From Rhizomicrobium sp. (lineage in GTDB: Bacteria > Pseudomonadota > Alphaproteobacteria > Micropepsales > Micropepsaceae): a stretch of 64,000 nt of DNA. Of this stretch, positions 36,660 through 45,085 are shown piece by piece; positions within the stretch are counted from its first letter, which is position 1, and every line of letters starts with the position of its first letter. A program made the translations under genes and the position numbers. The stretch covers positions 558,001 through 622,000 of the forward strand of contig JBBCHM010000002.1 of NCBI GenBank assembly GCA_037200045.1. Reading direction: 5' to 3'. Under the pieces are notes generated by a model. It saw only the letters and a list, made by a program, of their open reading frames with translations. It searched no databases and had not been told where the DNA came from.

Positions 36660-38090
36660 TCAGGCCTCGCTGACGAATTTGGTGACGAGGCAGGCCTCGA
36701 GACCCTCGATGCCTTCCTCCGAGCCGTGGCCGCTTTCCTTGATGCCGCCGAACGGGGAGTCGGGCACCGAGATGCGGAAGGTGTTGACGCCGACCATGCC
36801 GGCCTCCAGCGCGTCGCCCAGCCGGTTGGCGACGCCAAGGTTCTGCGTGAAGGCGAAGGCGGCGAGGCCGTAAGGCAGGCGGTTGGCCTCGCGGATCACC
36901 GCTTCGGTGTCGGAGAAGGCGTTCACGATGGCGATGGGACCGAACGGTTCCTCGCGCATCACGCGCGCGCCGTCGGGCACGTCGGCGAGCACGGTCGGCT
37001 GGAAGAACCAGCCGGGCTGGTTGAGGCGGCGCCCGCCGGCCAGCACGGTGGCGCCGTGGCTTTCGGCGTCGCGGATCAGCGCGTCGATCGCCTCGCGGCG
37101 GCGGGCATGGATCAAGGGGCCCATCTGGGTGCCGTCGGCGAGGCCGTCGCCGACCCGCCAGGCGCGGGCGCGCTCAGCGAACCCTTCGGCGAAGCGCGCA
37201 TGGATGCTGTCATGGACATAGAAGCGCGTCGGCGAGACGCAGACCTGTCCGGCGTTGCGGAACTTGGCCGCGGCCGCCTCGTCTAGAACTTTCTCGACAT
37301 CGACATCGCCGAACACCAGGACCGGCGCATGGCCGCCGAGCTCCATCGTGGTGCGCTTCATGCCCTCGGCGGCGAGCTTCATCAGGTGCTTGCCGACCGC
37401 GACCGAGCCGGTGAAGGACAGCTTGCGGATGATCGGCGAGGCCATCAGATGCCGCGAGATCGTATCGGGCACGCCGAACACGACGGAGAGCACGCCCTTG
37501 GGCAGGCCGGCATCGAGCAGCGCCTGCGCCACGCCGAGGCCCGAGGCCGGCGTTTCCTCGGCGGGCTTCAAGATGCACGAGCAGCCGGCGGCCAGCGCGG
37601 CGCCGAGCTTGCGGGCCGGATTGCCCAGCGGGAAATTCCACGGCGCGAAGGCAGCGACCGGACCGACCGGCTCCTTGCGCACGCTCATGCGCGTGCCCGG
37701 CGCGCGCGTCGTCAGCAGGCGGCCATAGGCGCGGCGGCCTTCCTCCGCATACCATTCGATGATGTCGGCCGACATCTGCACTTCGATGCGGGTCTCGCCG
37801 AGCGGCTTGCCGGATTCGAGCGTCGCGGTGCGGGCGAGGCTCGGCGCCCGCTCGCGCATCAGCTCGGCGGCCTTTTTGAGGATGCGGCCGCGCTCCTGCG
37901 CCGGCACGGCGCGCCACAGCGCGAAGCCGCTCTGCGCCGCGGCCAGCGCGTCGTCGAGGTCCCGCGATGTCGCGAACGGAATCCGGCCGAGCACCGCTTC
38001 GGTCGCGGGATTGACGACATCGGCCCCGTCGCGGCCGCCGCGCCGTTCGCCGCCGATCAGAAGACCGAGCTCGGGATAATCGGCCGCCAC
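36660..38090 (-). CDS. NAD(P)-dependent aldehyde dehydrogenase, candidate vanillin dehydrogenase
   Basis: A 476-residue class 3-fold ALDH with Asn152 (PWNFPLGN), Glu250 (ELGGHAP) and the catalytic Cys284 (NAGQVCVSPTRF). Sequence type is closest to GabD-like succinate-semialdehyde dehydrogenases, but the position between a lignostilbene-dioxygenase-like gene, which would make vanillin, and a vanillate-forming decarboxylase points to vanillin oxidation (inference). It starts at GTG 38090, immediately after the upstream stop codon. Confidence 0.8.
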   Translation of the reverse strand: MAADYPELGLLIGGERRGGRDGADVVNPATEAVLGRIPFATSRDLDDALAAAQSGFALWRAVPAQERGRILKKAAELMRERAPSLARTATLESGKPLGETRIEVQMSADIIEWYAEEGRRAYGRLLTTRAPGTRMSVRKEPVGPVAAFAPWNFPLGNPARKLGAALAAGCSCILKPAEETPASGLGVAQALLDAGLPKGVLSVVFGVPDTISRHLMASPIIRKLSFTGSVAVGKHLMKLAAEGMKRTTMELGGHAPVLVFGDVDVEKVLDEAAAAKFRNAGQVCVSPTRFYVHDSIHARFAEGFAERARAWRVGDGLADGTQMGPLIHARRREAIDALIRDAESHGATVLAGGRRLNQPGWFFQPTVLADVPDGARVMREEPFGPIAIVNAFSDTEAVIREANRLPYGLAAFAFTQNLGVANRLGDALEAGMVGVNTFRISVPDSPFGGIKESGHGSEEGIEGLEACLVTKFVSEA

Positions 38091-39557
38091 CTAGAGCGCC
38101 TCGCCCGGGACCCAGAAGCCGTGGACCTGGCCGACGATCTTGTGGGGCATCTTCACCGTCGCGACCGGCCCGGCCGCCAGGTCGTGCGTGTCGACAAGCA
38201 CGAGATCGGAGCGGCCGCGCTCGGCCGTCCTGGTCACGATGCCGACGAGATAGCCGTCGCCCTCGCCGGCGCGCCTGTTGCGCGGCACGAAGCACATCTC
38301 GTTCACCAGCGCGTCCGGGCCCGGCGACCAGGTCGAGACCTTGCCGGTCTGATGGTCGATCCTATGCCAGGCGATGCCGCCGCCCATCGCCGAACTGCCC
38401 ATGAGGAATCCGTAGCGATAGGGCCGCGTGTGATAGCGGTCGTCCTGGCGCGCGAGGAAGCCGACGACCTCGGGATGGAGGATGTCCATCTTGAAGCTGT
38501 TCGTCGCCCGGTCGGCGAGATCGACCGAGAAGCGGCGAATGCGGCCCTGCGCCTTCACCGGGTCCCAGGGCTCATGCTTGTTCGGGAAGAACGGGAACTG
38601 GTTGCCGTCGCCGCCATCCATGTCGACGAACACCTTGTCGCCTTCCGACCACGCGCCCATCGTGTGGGTGCACATCGTCGTCGGCCCGGAATACCAGCGC
38701 ACGTCCTTGCCGTCGCCGCCGCGCTTCAAGACGCCGAACCAGGTCGGCAGCGTCGAATCCCAGGAATAATGCAGGCCGCCGGCCTTGATCTGCTCCATGT
38801 CGACCGCGAGCGGCACGACCAGGAAGGCGACATGGCTGGCCGTCACCGCGAAGTCGTGGATCATGCCGGCATAAGGCACGTTCATCCAGGTGTGCCAGGT
38901 GCGCTTGCCGTTCCGGTCGAGCGCCAGGATCTCGACATCGGTCGAACCCAGCCCCTTTGCCTCATAGCCGAAGCCGAGCAGCTCGCCGGTGTCGGAATCG
39001 ATCTTGGGATGGGCGGTGAAGGTCTCGCCCTCCAGCGCGCCGTCGAAGGTATAATAATCGTCGAGCGTCTCCAGCGTATGCGGATCGAGCACCACGGGCG
39101 GGCTGTCTTCCTTGAACGCCATCAGCTTGCCGTGATGGAAGAACACCTGGGTGTTCGCGGTGCCGCGGCTGAGCCCCTTGACCGACGGGTCGTCGGTGAA
39201 GGGATTGCGATACATCCCGAACAGCGAGCGCCGCGCCGCGTGCTGCGCCTTCCAGCGCTGGGTGCGCACCCAGCGGCTCTTGAAATCGACATGCCCGCCC
39301 TTGAAGCGGAACATGCTCGCATGGCCTTCGGCGTCGAAGCCGATGTCGTGGACGTAGCGCGGCTGCTTGGGATATTGCGGATCGGGCCCGACGCGATAGA
39401 ACGCGCCGTCGAGATCGGCGGGCAGCGCGCCCTCGACCTCGCAGTCGAACAGTTCCATCTCGGCGCGGTTGACGGCGCCGCCCGCGCTGCCGCCGCCGCC
39501 GAAGGTCACCATCGGCTGGGACGGGAAATGCACGCCGGTCCCGACGCTGTCGCTCAT
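38091..39557 (-). CDS. Lignostilbene-alpha,beta-dioxygenase-like carotenoid oxygenase
   Basis: Non-haem Fe(II) dioxygenase of 488 residues with ligand histidines His183 (AHPKID), His234 (IHDF), His298 (CTHTMG) and His479 (VHGFW). Three residues that hold the 4-hydroxystilbene in lignostilbene dioxygenases (Phe59, Tyr101, Lys134 in NOV1, from memory) are matched here by Phe74, Tyr116 and Lys149 with identical spacing (75 and 33). It should split lignostilbene to two vanillins. AAGGAGA precedes the ATG at 39557. It lies 40 bases after an NTF2-fold gene, which may supply the stilbene. Confidence 0.83.
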   Translation of the reverse strand: MSDSVGTGVHFPSQPMVTFGGGGSAGGAVNRAEMELFDCEVEGALPADLDGAFYRVGPDPQYPKQPRYVHDIGFDAEGHASMFRFKGGHVDFKSRWVRTQRWKAQHAARRSLFGMYRNPFTDDPSVKGLSRGTANTQVFFHHGKLMAFKEDSPPVVLDPHTLETLDDYYTFDGALEGETFTAHPKIDSDTGELLGFGYEAKGLGSTDVEILALDRNGKRTWHTWMNVPYAGMIHDFAVTASHVAFLVVPLAVDMEQIKAGGLHYSWDSTLPTWFGVLKRGGDGKDVRWYSGPTTMCTHTMGAWSEGDKVFVDMDGGDGNQFPFFPNKHEPWDPVKAQGRIRRFSVDLADRATNSFKMDILHPEVVGFLARQDDRYHTRPYRYGFLMGSSAMGGGIAWHRIDHQTGKVSTWSPGPDALVNEMCFVPRNRRAGEGDGYLVGIVTRTAERGRSDLVLVDTHDLAAGPVATVKMPHKIVGQVHGFWVPGEAL

Positions 39558-39597
39558 GGCTGCCGTCTCCTTCAAAGCACCGTTGACGCCGCGCGCG

Positions 39598-40323
39598 CTA
39601 TTTCGCGCGCCACTGCTCGGGCTGCTGCGCCACCATCGGCTTTCCCGTCACGGGATGCGGATAGTGGAACGGCACCACCGGCGTCTCGGGCCACAGCCGG
39701 CGATGCGGCTCCGGCGCGATGATGTCGGGACCGAGCGGGTCTTCCGGAAAGGTCTTGCTCGCGAAGGGATAGGCGTTGGGCGGTGTGTGCGCCCAGCCCT
39801 TGTCGAAATTGCCGTGCCACAGCGGATTGTAGTCCAGCACCTTGATCTTCCAGACGCCGCCGTCCTTGACGTATTCGTTCTCGTAGATGCCGCCTTCCCA
39901 CCATTGGCGCGGCAGCGTGCCGGCCTCGACGATGCTCTCGTGGCGGCCGGCCTGCATCATGCTGCGGCCGCGGACCTTCGCGGTCTTGCCGTCGGGCGCG
40001 ACGTCGATCACCATCTGCATCTGCGGATGGTCGAGCAGAAAGCCGAACACCGGCCCGTTATAGTCGTTGGTGAAGTTCTTGCGGAAGCGGCCGACATAGA
40101 GCCGGCGCACGCCCTCCTTGCCCTTGTAGATGCCGCCCATGAAGCGGACCTCGCCGTCCTTCGCGAACAGGTCGACGGCTTCGTCGTACAGGCATTTGTC
40201 GATCAGATAGCCATAGGTGTATTGCAGCCGCCTCACGGCGCTTTCGTCTTCGAGGATGCCGACGCGGCCCGCGAGCTTGGCGACGGTCGATTCCAGTTCC
40301 TGGACTTTTTGTTCGGTGGTCAT
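39598..40323 (-). CDS. SnoaL/NTF2-fold protein, candidate diarylpropane lyase (LdpA-like)
   Basis: A 241-residue cytoplasmic protein: a short coiled-coil start (residues 3-25), a SnoaL_4-type domain (about 28-165; VRRLQYTYGYLIDKCLYDEA, VRFMGGIYKGKEGVRRLY), and a proline-rich tail. NTF2-fold LdpA of Novosphingobium removes formaldehyde from beta-1 diarylpropanediols to give lignostilbene, which a lignostilbene dioxygenase then cleaves. Being the first gene of an operon with such a dioxygenase makes that role attractive here, but I cannot verify LdpA residues by eye. No signal peptide. Confidence 0.6.
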   Translation of the reverse strand: MTTEQKVQELESTVAKLAGRVGILEDESAVRRLQYTYGYLIDKCLYDEAVDLFAKDGEVRFMGGIYKGKEGVRRLYVGRFRKNFTNDYNGPVFGFLLDHPQMQMVIDVAPDGKTAKVRGRSMMQAGRHESIVEAGTLPRQWWEGGIYENEYVKDGGVWKIKVLDYNPLWHGNFDKGWAHTPPNAYPFASKTFPEDPLGPDIIAPEPHRRLWPETPVVPFHYPHPVTGKPMVAQQPEQWRAK

Positions 40324-40367
40324 TTTCGTGCGTTTCCCTGAGCGCGATGCGCGCCTTCATCTTGTCG

Positions 40368-40379
40368 TTGGTATGCAAC
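40368..40379. promoter_or_regulatory. Island motif TTGGTATGCAAC
   Basis: Lies 45-56 bases upstream of the NTF2-dioxygenase-ALDH-LigW operon. Extended, it is the inverted repeat GTTG-GTATG-CAAC (40367-40379). One base from the consensus TTTGTATGCAAC. Confidence 0.45.
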
Positions 40380-40427
40380 AAAAACAATCGGGGCGCAGGC
40401 CGCATTTGCGTGCGTTCTGCGCCCCGA
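40377..40427 (-). terminator. Intrinsic terminator of the TonB-receptor gene
   Basis: On the minus strand an 11-bp perfect stem (TCGGGGCGCAG / CTGCGCCCCGA, 40427-40417 with 40398-40388) with an 18-base loop is followed by TTGTTTTTGTT. It stands 22 bases past the receptor stop codon and ends at the island motif of the next operon, insulating the two units. Confidence 0.75.
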
Positions 40428-40448
40428 GAGAAGGACTCCTAGACTAGA

Positions 40449-43100
40449 TCAGAACGCCTTGCGCAGCGTGAGCATCCATTCGCGCGGCTGGGCGGGCTGC
40501 GCCTCCACCGTGCCTTCGCCGAACACCGCGAAGTCCGTCATGTCCAGGAAGTATTTCTTGTCCGTCAGGTTGGTGACGGCCGCCGACAACTGCCAGCCGC
40601 CGGCGCTCGGTTCCCAGGTGATCCGGGCGTCGAGGATGCCGTGCGCCGGAATTGCCGTGTACGGATTGTTGTTGGCGTCCTGATAGACGGTCGACTCCCA
40701 GGAATAATCCAGCCGCGGCGTCACCGAGCCGACACCCTCGCCCAGATCGATCGTGTACTGAGCATCCAGATGGAGCTGCTGGCTCGGGATCAGGATGCCA
40801 TGGGTTCCGACGCGCACCGTGCCGGCCGCGACCTGCGGGCAGATGCCGGCGGTGACGGCCGCCGCCGAGCAGCCGTCCAGATAGCCGGGCACCGCGCCCG
40901 GGGCCGGGTTGGAGGTGGTGTGGATGTAGGAGTAGCTGGCGTCGATCAGCAGGTTGTCGATCGGCGCCGCCGTCGCCTCCAGCTCGACGCCTTCGTTGCG
41001 CGCCGAACCCAGGTTCACATACAGGACTTCGGGCAGCGGGAAGCCGAGGCTCATGTCGGTCTCGGCGAGCGGCGTGATGATGTGCGAGTAGTCGGAGATG
41101 TAGCCGGCGACGTTGACGCGCAGCCGGTGGTCGAACCAGTCGGTCTTGGCGCCGATTTCATAGCTCGCGATCGATTCCGGGCCGTAGCTGTTGAGCTGAT
41201 CCGGCGCGAAGGGACGCGAGTTGGTGCCGCCGGTGCGATAGCCGGTCGAGTACTGGAAATACGTCATGATGTCGTCGGTGACGTGATAGTCGATGCCGCC
41301 GCGCCAGTCGGGACGGTCGGTGCGGGAGGTATGCGGCGTCAGCGCCGGGTGGATCGAGTGATCGCAGGCATGGCCGGCGAACAGGTTGCAGTCCAGCGTC
41401 GGATCGACCGTGGCGCGGAAGAAGCCGCCCATCGGATAGCCCGGCACCACGCCGGAGTGATCGAAGTAATAGGTCTTCGATTCGACCGTGTAGCGGGCGC
41501 CGCCGAAGATCTCGAGATTGTCCCAGATGTGATAGATCGCATGGGCGTAGGCCGAGCGGTTGACCGTGGTGTAGAGGTCGTTCTGCTCGAACACCAGGAA
41601 CGTCGAGCCTTCGTCATAGTCGGCGTCCAGGATGACGGGGCCGTGCGCATGATTGACGCGGTCGTAATAGAAGAAGCCGGCCGTCCATTCGAGGTTGTCG
41701 TCGAACAGCTTGCCCGTGAAGCGCTCTTCCTGCTGGAATTCGCGGTTCGTGGGATAGGTCGTCGTGAGCTGGAACGACATCGGCGACACGTCGGAGTCGT
41801 TCGAGTACGCGCCGTTGTAGTAGCGGTAGCCGGTGATCGACTTGAAATGCACCTGCGGAATGATCTGCCAGTCGAAGACGTTGGTCAGGCTGTAGGCGTG
41901 CATCTGCGCGCCTTCGTTGTAATCCAGGCCCGCCTGGCTGCGATAGGTGCCGTAGGTCGTCGTGTAGGGATTGGCGGGGATGAACCGCTGGTCCCATGGG
42001 ATGCCGTACGCGGCGATCGGGCCGGGCGGAAAGGGCGGCGTATTCGCGTTATTCCAGGTCGGAATGCCGGTCGCGGCGACGGGGGCGCCGTCCGAGTTTA
42101 GGCCGACGAAGACCGCGCGCGGAACCGACACCACGCCGTTTCCGCGATTGTAGTAGACGTTGCCGGTCGCGCCGGTCGGATCGGCCGCGGTGCCCGGATC
42201 GGCCGCGTACAGCACGTCGGGCTGCGATTCGGAATTGTCGCGGATCACGTCGACCGAGAAATTATCCTCGATTTGCGGCGTGAAGACCGCGCGCAGCGCC
42301 AGGCGGGCGCCGTCGACATCGGTGCCGCCCTGGGTGCCGACCTTGCAGTCCGCCCGTGTCGTCACCGGCACCAGCGAGCCGGCCGTCGCCGGATGGGCGC
42401 AGGCATAGTCGATGACGCTCACATAACCGTCCTGCTGGCGCGACGTCGCCGACACGCGCGCGAACAGATGGTCGGGGATGATCGTGAAGTCGATCGCGCC
42501 CTTGACGTTGATCTCGTTGAACGAGCCATAGGTCGCCTCGATATAGCCGGCATTGTCGTCGCCGGGCTTCTGGGTGATCATGCGGATCGCGCCGCCGATG
42601 TCGTTCTTGCCGCCGAGCACGCCCTGCGGCCCCTTCAGCACTTCGACGCGGTTCAGGTCCATCAGGTCGAAGACCGAGCCCGACATCGTGCCGTAATAGA
42701 TGTCGTCGATGTAGAAGCCAACGCCCGGCTCGCTGGCGAACGCCGTGTCGTACTGGCCGACGCCGCGGATATAGGTCTGCACGCCGTTGCCGTACGCCGC
42801 CGGCGCCTTGGTCAGCGACAGGCCGGGGATGGAGGTGCCCAGCTGCGACAAATCGTTGATGCCGCGGGCCTCCAGATCGGCGCCGGTGACGGCCGTGATG
42901 GCGAGCGGCGTGGACTGGAGATTCTGCTCCGTGTACTGAGCGGTCACCACGATGGTTTCGATGCCGCCGCCCGCGGTGGCGTCCGCCGCGACGGACGGTG
43001 TCGCAAGGCCGGCGGCGATTGCGAGAGTCGATGCGCCAACGAACAGACCGCTCAGAACGCGCGAGCGGGTACGATTCCTCGTTTGATGAACTACAGGCAT
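40449..43100 (-). CDS. TonB-dependent outer-membrane receptor
   Basis: An 883-residue receptor: signal peptide (about 1-37), N-terminal plug beginning after IETIVVTAQYTEQNLQ, and a 22-strand barrel ending in the usual terminal Phe (LTLRKAF). It should import a bulky ligand using TonB-ExbBD energy. Placed between the NTF2/dioxygenase operon and the GST operon, it may carry lignin dimers, as DdvT does for a biphenyl in Sphingobium (inference). AGGGAGGGG precedes ATG 43100; the frame is open about 300 bases upstream without a signal sequence. Confidence 0.92.
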   Translation of the reverse strand: MPVVHQTRNRTRSRVLSGLFVGASTLAIAAGLATPSVAADATAGGGIETIVVTAQYTEQNLQSTPLAITAVTGADLEARGINDLSQLGTSIPGLSLTKAPAAYGNGVQTYIRGVGQYDTAFASEPGVGFYIDDIYYGTMSGSVFDLMDLNRVEVLKGPQGVLGGKNDIGGAIRMITQKPGDDNAGYIEATYGSFNEINVKGAIDFTIIPDHLFARVSATSRQQDGYVSVIDYACAHPATAGSLVPVTTRADCKVGTQGGTDVDGARLALRAVFTPQIEDNFSVDVIRDNSESQPDVLYAADPGTAADPTGATGNVYYNRGNGVVSVPRAVFVGLNSDGAPVAATGIPTWNNANTPPFPPGPIAAYGIPWDQRFIPANPYTTTYGTYRSQAGLDYNEGAQMHAYSLTNVFDWQIIPQVHFKSITGYRYYNGAYSNDSDVSPMSFQLTTTYPTNREFQQEERFTGKLFDDNLEWTAGFFYYDRVNHAHGPVILDADYDEGSTFLVFEQNDLYTTVNRSAYAHAIYHIWDNLEIFGGARYTVESKTYYFDHSGVVPGYPMGGFFRATVDPTLDCNLFAGHACDHSIHPALTPHTSRTDRPDWRGGIDYHVTDDIMTYFQYSTGYRTGGTNSRPFAPDQLNSYGPESIASYEIGAKTDWFDHRLRVNVAGYISDYSHIITPLAETDMSLGFPLPEVLYVNLGSARNEGVELEATAAPIDNLLIDASYSYIHTTSNPAPGAVPGYLDGCSAAAVTAGICPQVAAGTVRVGTHGILIPSQQLHLDAQYTIDLGEGVGSVTPRLDYSWESTVYQDANNNPYTAIPAHGILDARITWEPSAGGWQLSAAVTNLTDKKYFLDMTDFAVFGEGTVEAQPAQPREWMLTLRKAF

Positions 43101-43532
43101 AAGCCCCTCCCTGATAGCGGCCCTGGCCGCTGTGATCGGTACACGCTTGGCGCACCAGACTCTTTGTTGCGGCAAAATAGCATAAGCGTGGTCGGCGCAA
43201 ACAGTCCGTGTGCCGAGCTTACGAAGGAAAGACGTTGAACACCGGTCGAACTCTGCTTGGAGTCTTAACGGCAGGTGCTGGAAATACTGCCCTGAGTTCT
43301 CCGGCGGCAGAGTCGTCGTTCGCCCTTGGAACGGGCTGTTGGGTGCACCGCAATAGACGGCGCCATTGGTTGCGGAAAAGTCGCGCTTTGCGAATTTCTG
43401 TTTTCGCACCCGACGTTTTCGTCTTCGCGCCCGACGGTTCCGAATTAGCGAGTTCGTCCTTCAGTGTGAGCGAAGCGTCGAACAGGTTGGCGCGCAAAGA
43501 TTCTCTCGACCGCGCGTCCGAGGCTCGAACAC
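43101..43532. other. Divergent control region, TonB receptor / GST operon
   Basis: A 432-base gene-free stretch between two divergent transcription units. Near the receptor it contains an AT-richer segment with TTTGTTGCGGCAAAA (43164-43178), a short TTGC-GGCAA symmetry. In the middle lies the 21-base imperfect tandem repeat at 43401-43442. Open frames through it show no recognisable protein. Promoters for both sides are expected here. Confidence 0.6.
43401..43442. repeat. 21-base imperfect tandem repeat
   Basis: Two adjacent 21-base units, TTTTCGCACCCGACGTTTTC(G) and TCTTCGCGCCCGACGGTTCC(G), agree at 17 of 21 positions. They lie about 90 bases upstream of the first GST gene. Two turns of helix per unit would place a bound regulator on one face. 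Confidence 0.5.
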
Positions 43533-44285
43533 ATGCTGACACTTTATCACTGGGAGCCGAACGCCAATTCCGGCAAGCCCATGCTGACGCTGAAGGAGAA
43601 GGGCGTCGCGTTCGAGAGCCATTACCTGGACCTTCTCAACTTCGATCAGCACAAGCCCGAATATCTCGCGGTCAATCCGAACGGCACGATTCCGGCGATG
43701 GTCCATGGCGACATGGTGCTGACCGAATCGACCGCGATCATGGAATATGTCGACGAGGCGTTTCCCGGCCCGCCGCTGCGCCCCGCCGCGCCGCAAGAGC
43801 GCTGGCGCATGCGCTGGTGGATGCGCTTCTTCGATCAGTATTTCGCGCCCTCGGTGAGCATGATCGGCTGGAGCGTGTTCGTCGGTCCCTCGGTGCGCTC
43901 GCGCGATCCGGGCGAGCTCAAGGCCGCGATCGACCGCATTCCGCTGAAGGAGCGCCGCATCGCCTGGTCCAAGGCGATCTACAACACCTTCTCGGAAGCC
44001 GAACTCGCCGAATCGCGCCGCCGTTCCGGCATCGGTATCCAATGCCTCGAAGAAGCCCTCGCGTCGCGGCCCTGGCTGGCCGGCGATACTTATTCGCTGG
44101 CGGACATCAACGGGTTCAATCTCGGTTATGCGCTGCCGCTGGCGCAGCCGCAGCTCTGCAACGACGAGAAGACGCCCCACATCATGGCGTGGCTGCGCAG
44201 GATCTATGCGCGCCCCGCGACCAAGGCGACCTGGGCCATGGGCCGCACCCCGATGGCCAGCCGCGTCACCTATCTGAACGGCTGA
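43533..44285 (+). CDS. Glutathione S-transferase, LigF-like beta-etherase candidate (1)
   Basis: A 250-residue GST with an N-terminal thioredoxin-like GSH domain (1-80) and an all-helical C-terminal domain. The start YHWEPNANSGKPMLTLKEKG keeps the Asn-Ser pair found in LigF (GANSLKP). TESTAIMEYVDEAFP is the GSH gamma-glutamyl site, and SLADINGFNL is the C-terminal helix motif. LigF-type enzymes cleave the beta-O-4 aryl ether of alpha-keto lignin dimers using GSH. First gene of the eight-gene plus-strand set up to 51937. Exact ether or thioether chemistry is unproven. Confidence 0.8.
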   Translation: MLTLYHWEPNANSGKPMLTLKEKGVAFESHYLDLLNFDQHKPEYLAVNPNGTIPAMVHGDMVLTESTAIMEYVDEAFPGPPLRPAAPQERWRMRWWMRFFDQYFAPSVSMIGWSVFVGPSVRSRDPGELKAAIDRIPLKERRIAWSKAIYNTFSEAELAESRRRSGIGIQCLEEALASRPWLAGDTYSLADINGFNLGYALPLAQPQLCNDEKTPHIMAWLRRIYARPATKATWAMGRTPMASRVTYLNG

Positions 44286-44296
44286 AAGGCTTGGCC

Positions 44297-45076
44297 ATGC
44301 TCGATCTGTATCACTGGGAGCCGAACACCTTCTCGCTGAAGGTGCTGATCGCGCTCAACGAGAAGAACATCCCCTTCACGAGCCACTACGTCGATTTCCT
44401 GAAGTTCGAGCACTACGCCCTGCCCTTCGCGGGCAACATCGAAGTCGCCTACAATCCCGAACTCGACGGCCCCATCCTGGTGAGCGACGGTACGGCGATG
44501 ACCGAGTCCTTTTTTATCACCCTGTTCCTCGACGAGCTGGCGCCGGCGACGCCGCTGCGGCCGGCCGGCGCCTATGGCCGCTGGGAGGTTCTGTCCTGGG
44601 CGCGTTTCCTGAACGAGGCGGTCGCGCCTTCCGTCAGCACGCTCGGCGCCAAGAAATATCTCGCCCCCGCCTTGGCGGCGCGCGACCGCGGCGAGATCGA
44701 GAAAGCCATCGCCGCGATGCCGACCGAGGAACAGCGGGCCGGCTGGCGCGCGGCGCTGGACGATTCCTATTCCGACGAATTGCTGGAGGATTGCCGGCGC
44801 AAGGCGGCGATCGGCGTCGCCAAGATCGAGGAGGGCCTGGCGAAATCGGACTGGCTCGTCGGCTCGGCCTATTCGCTGGCCGACATCGATGGCTTCAGCC
44901 TGATCGATCCGCTGCGCGACCTGGCGCCCGATCTTCTGAACGACGCGCCCCGCACGCGATCCTGGCTGCGCAAGATCGGCCTCAGACCCGCCGTCAAGGC
45001 GGCGCTCGGCGCCGGCAAGACGGGCCGACCGCGCCAGGCCTACACGCCGGGTCCCGAACACAGCCGCTGGGGTTAG
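44297..45076 (+). CDS. Glutathione S-transferase, divergent LigF-like (2)
   Basis: A 259-residue GST 11 bases after the first. The N-terminus YHWEPNTFSLKVLIALNEKN retains Ser but has Phe where the other two copies have Asn next to it. The GSH site is TESFFITLFLDEL, less canonical than TEST, and SLADIDGFSL marks the C-domain. It may have a different stereospecificity or a non-catalytic or thiol-removal role. ATG 44297 chosen; upstream frame lies inside the previous gene. Confidence 0.78.
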   Translation: MLDLYHWEPNTFSLKVLIALNEKNIPFTSHYVDFLKFEHYALPFAGNIEVAYNPELDGPILVSDGTAMTESFFITLFLDELAPATPLRPAGAYGRWEVLSWARFLNEAVAPSVSTLGAKKYLAPALAARDRGEIEKAIAAMPTEEQRAGWRAALDDSYSDELLEDCRRKAAIGVAKIEEGLAKSDWLVGSAYSLADIDGFSLIDPLRDLAPDLLNDAPRTRSWLRKIGLRPAVKAALGAGKTGRPRQAYTPGPEHSRWG

Positions 45077-45085
45077 ACATCGCAT

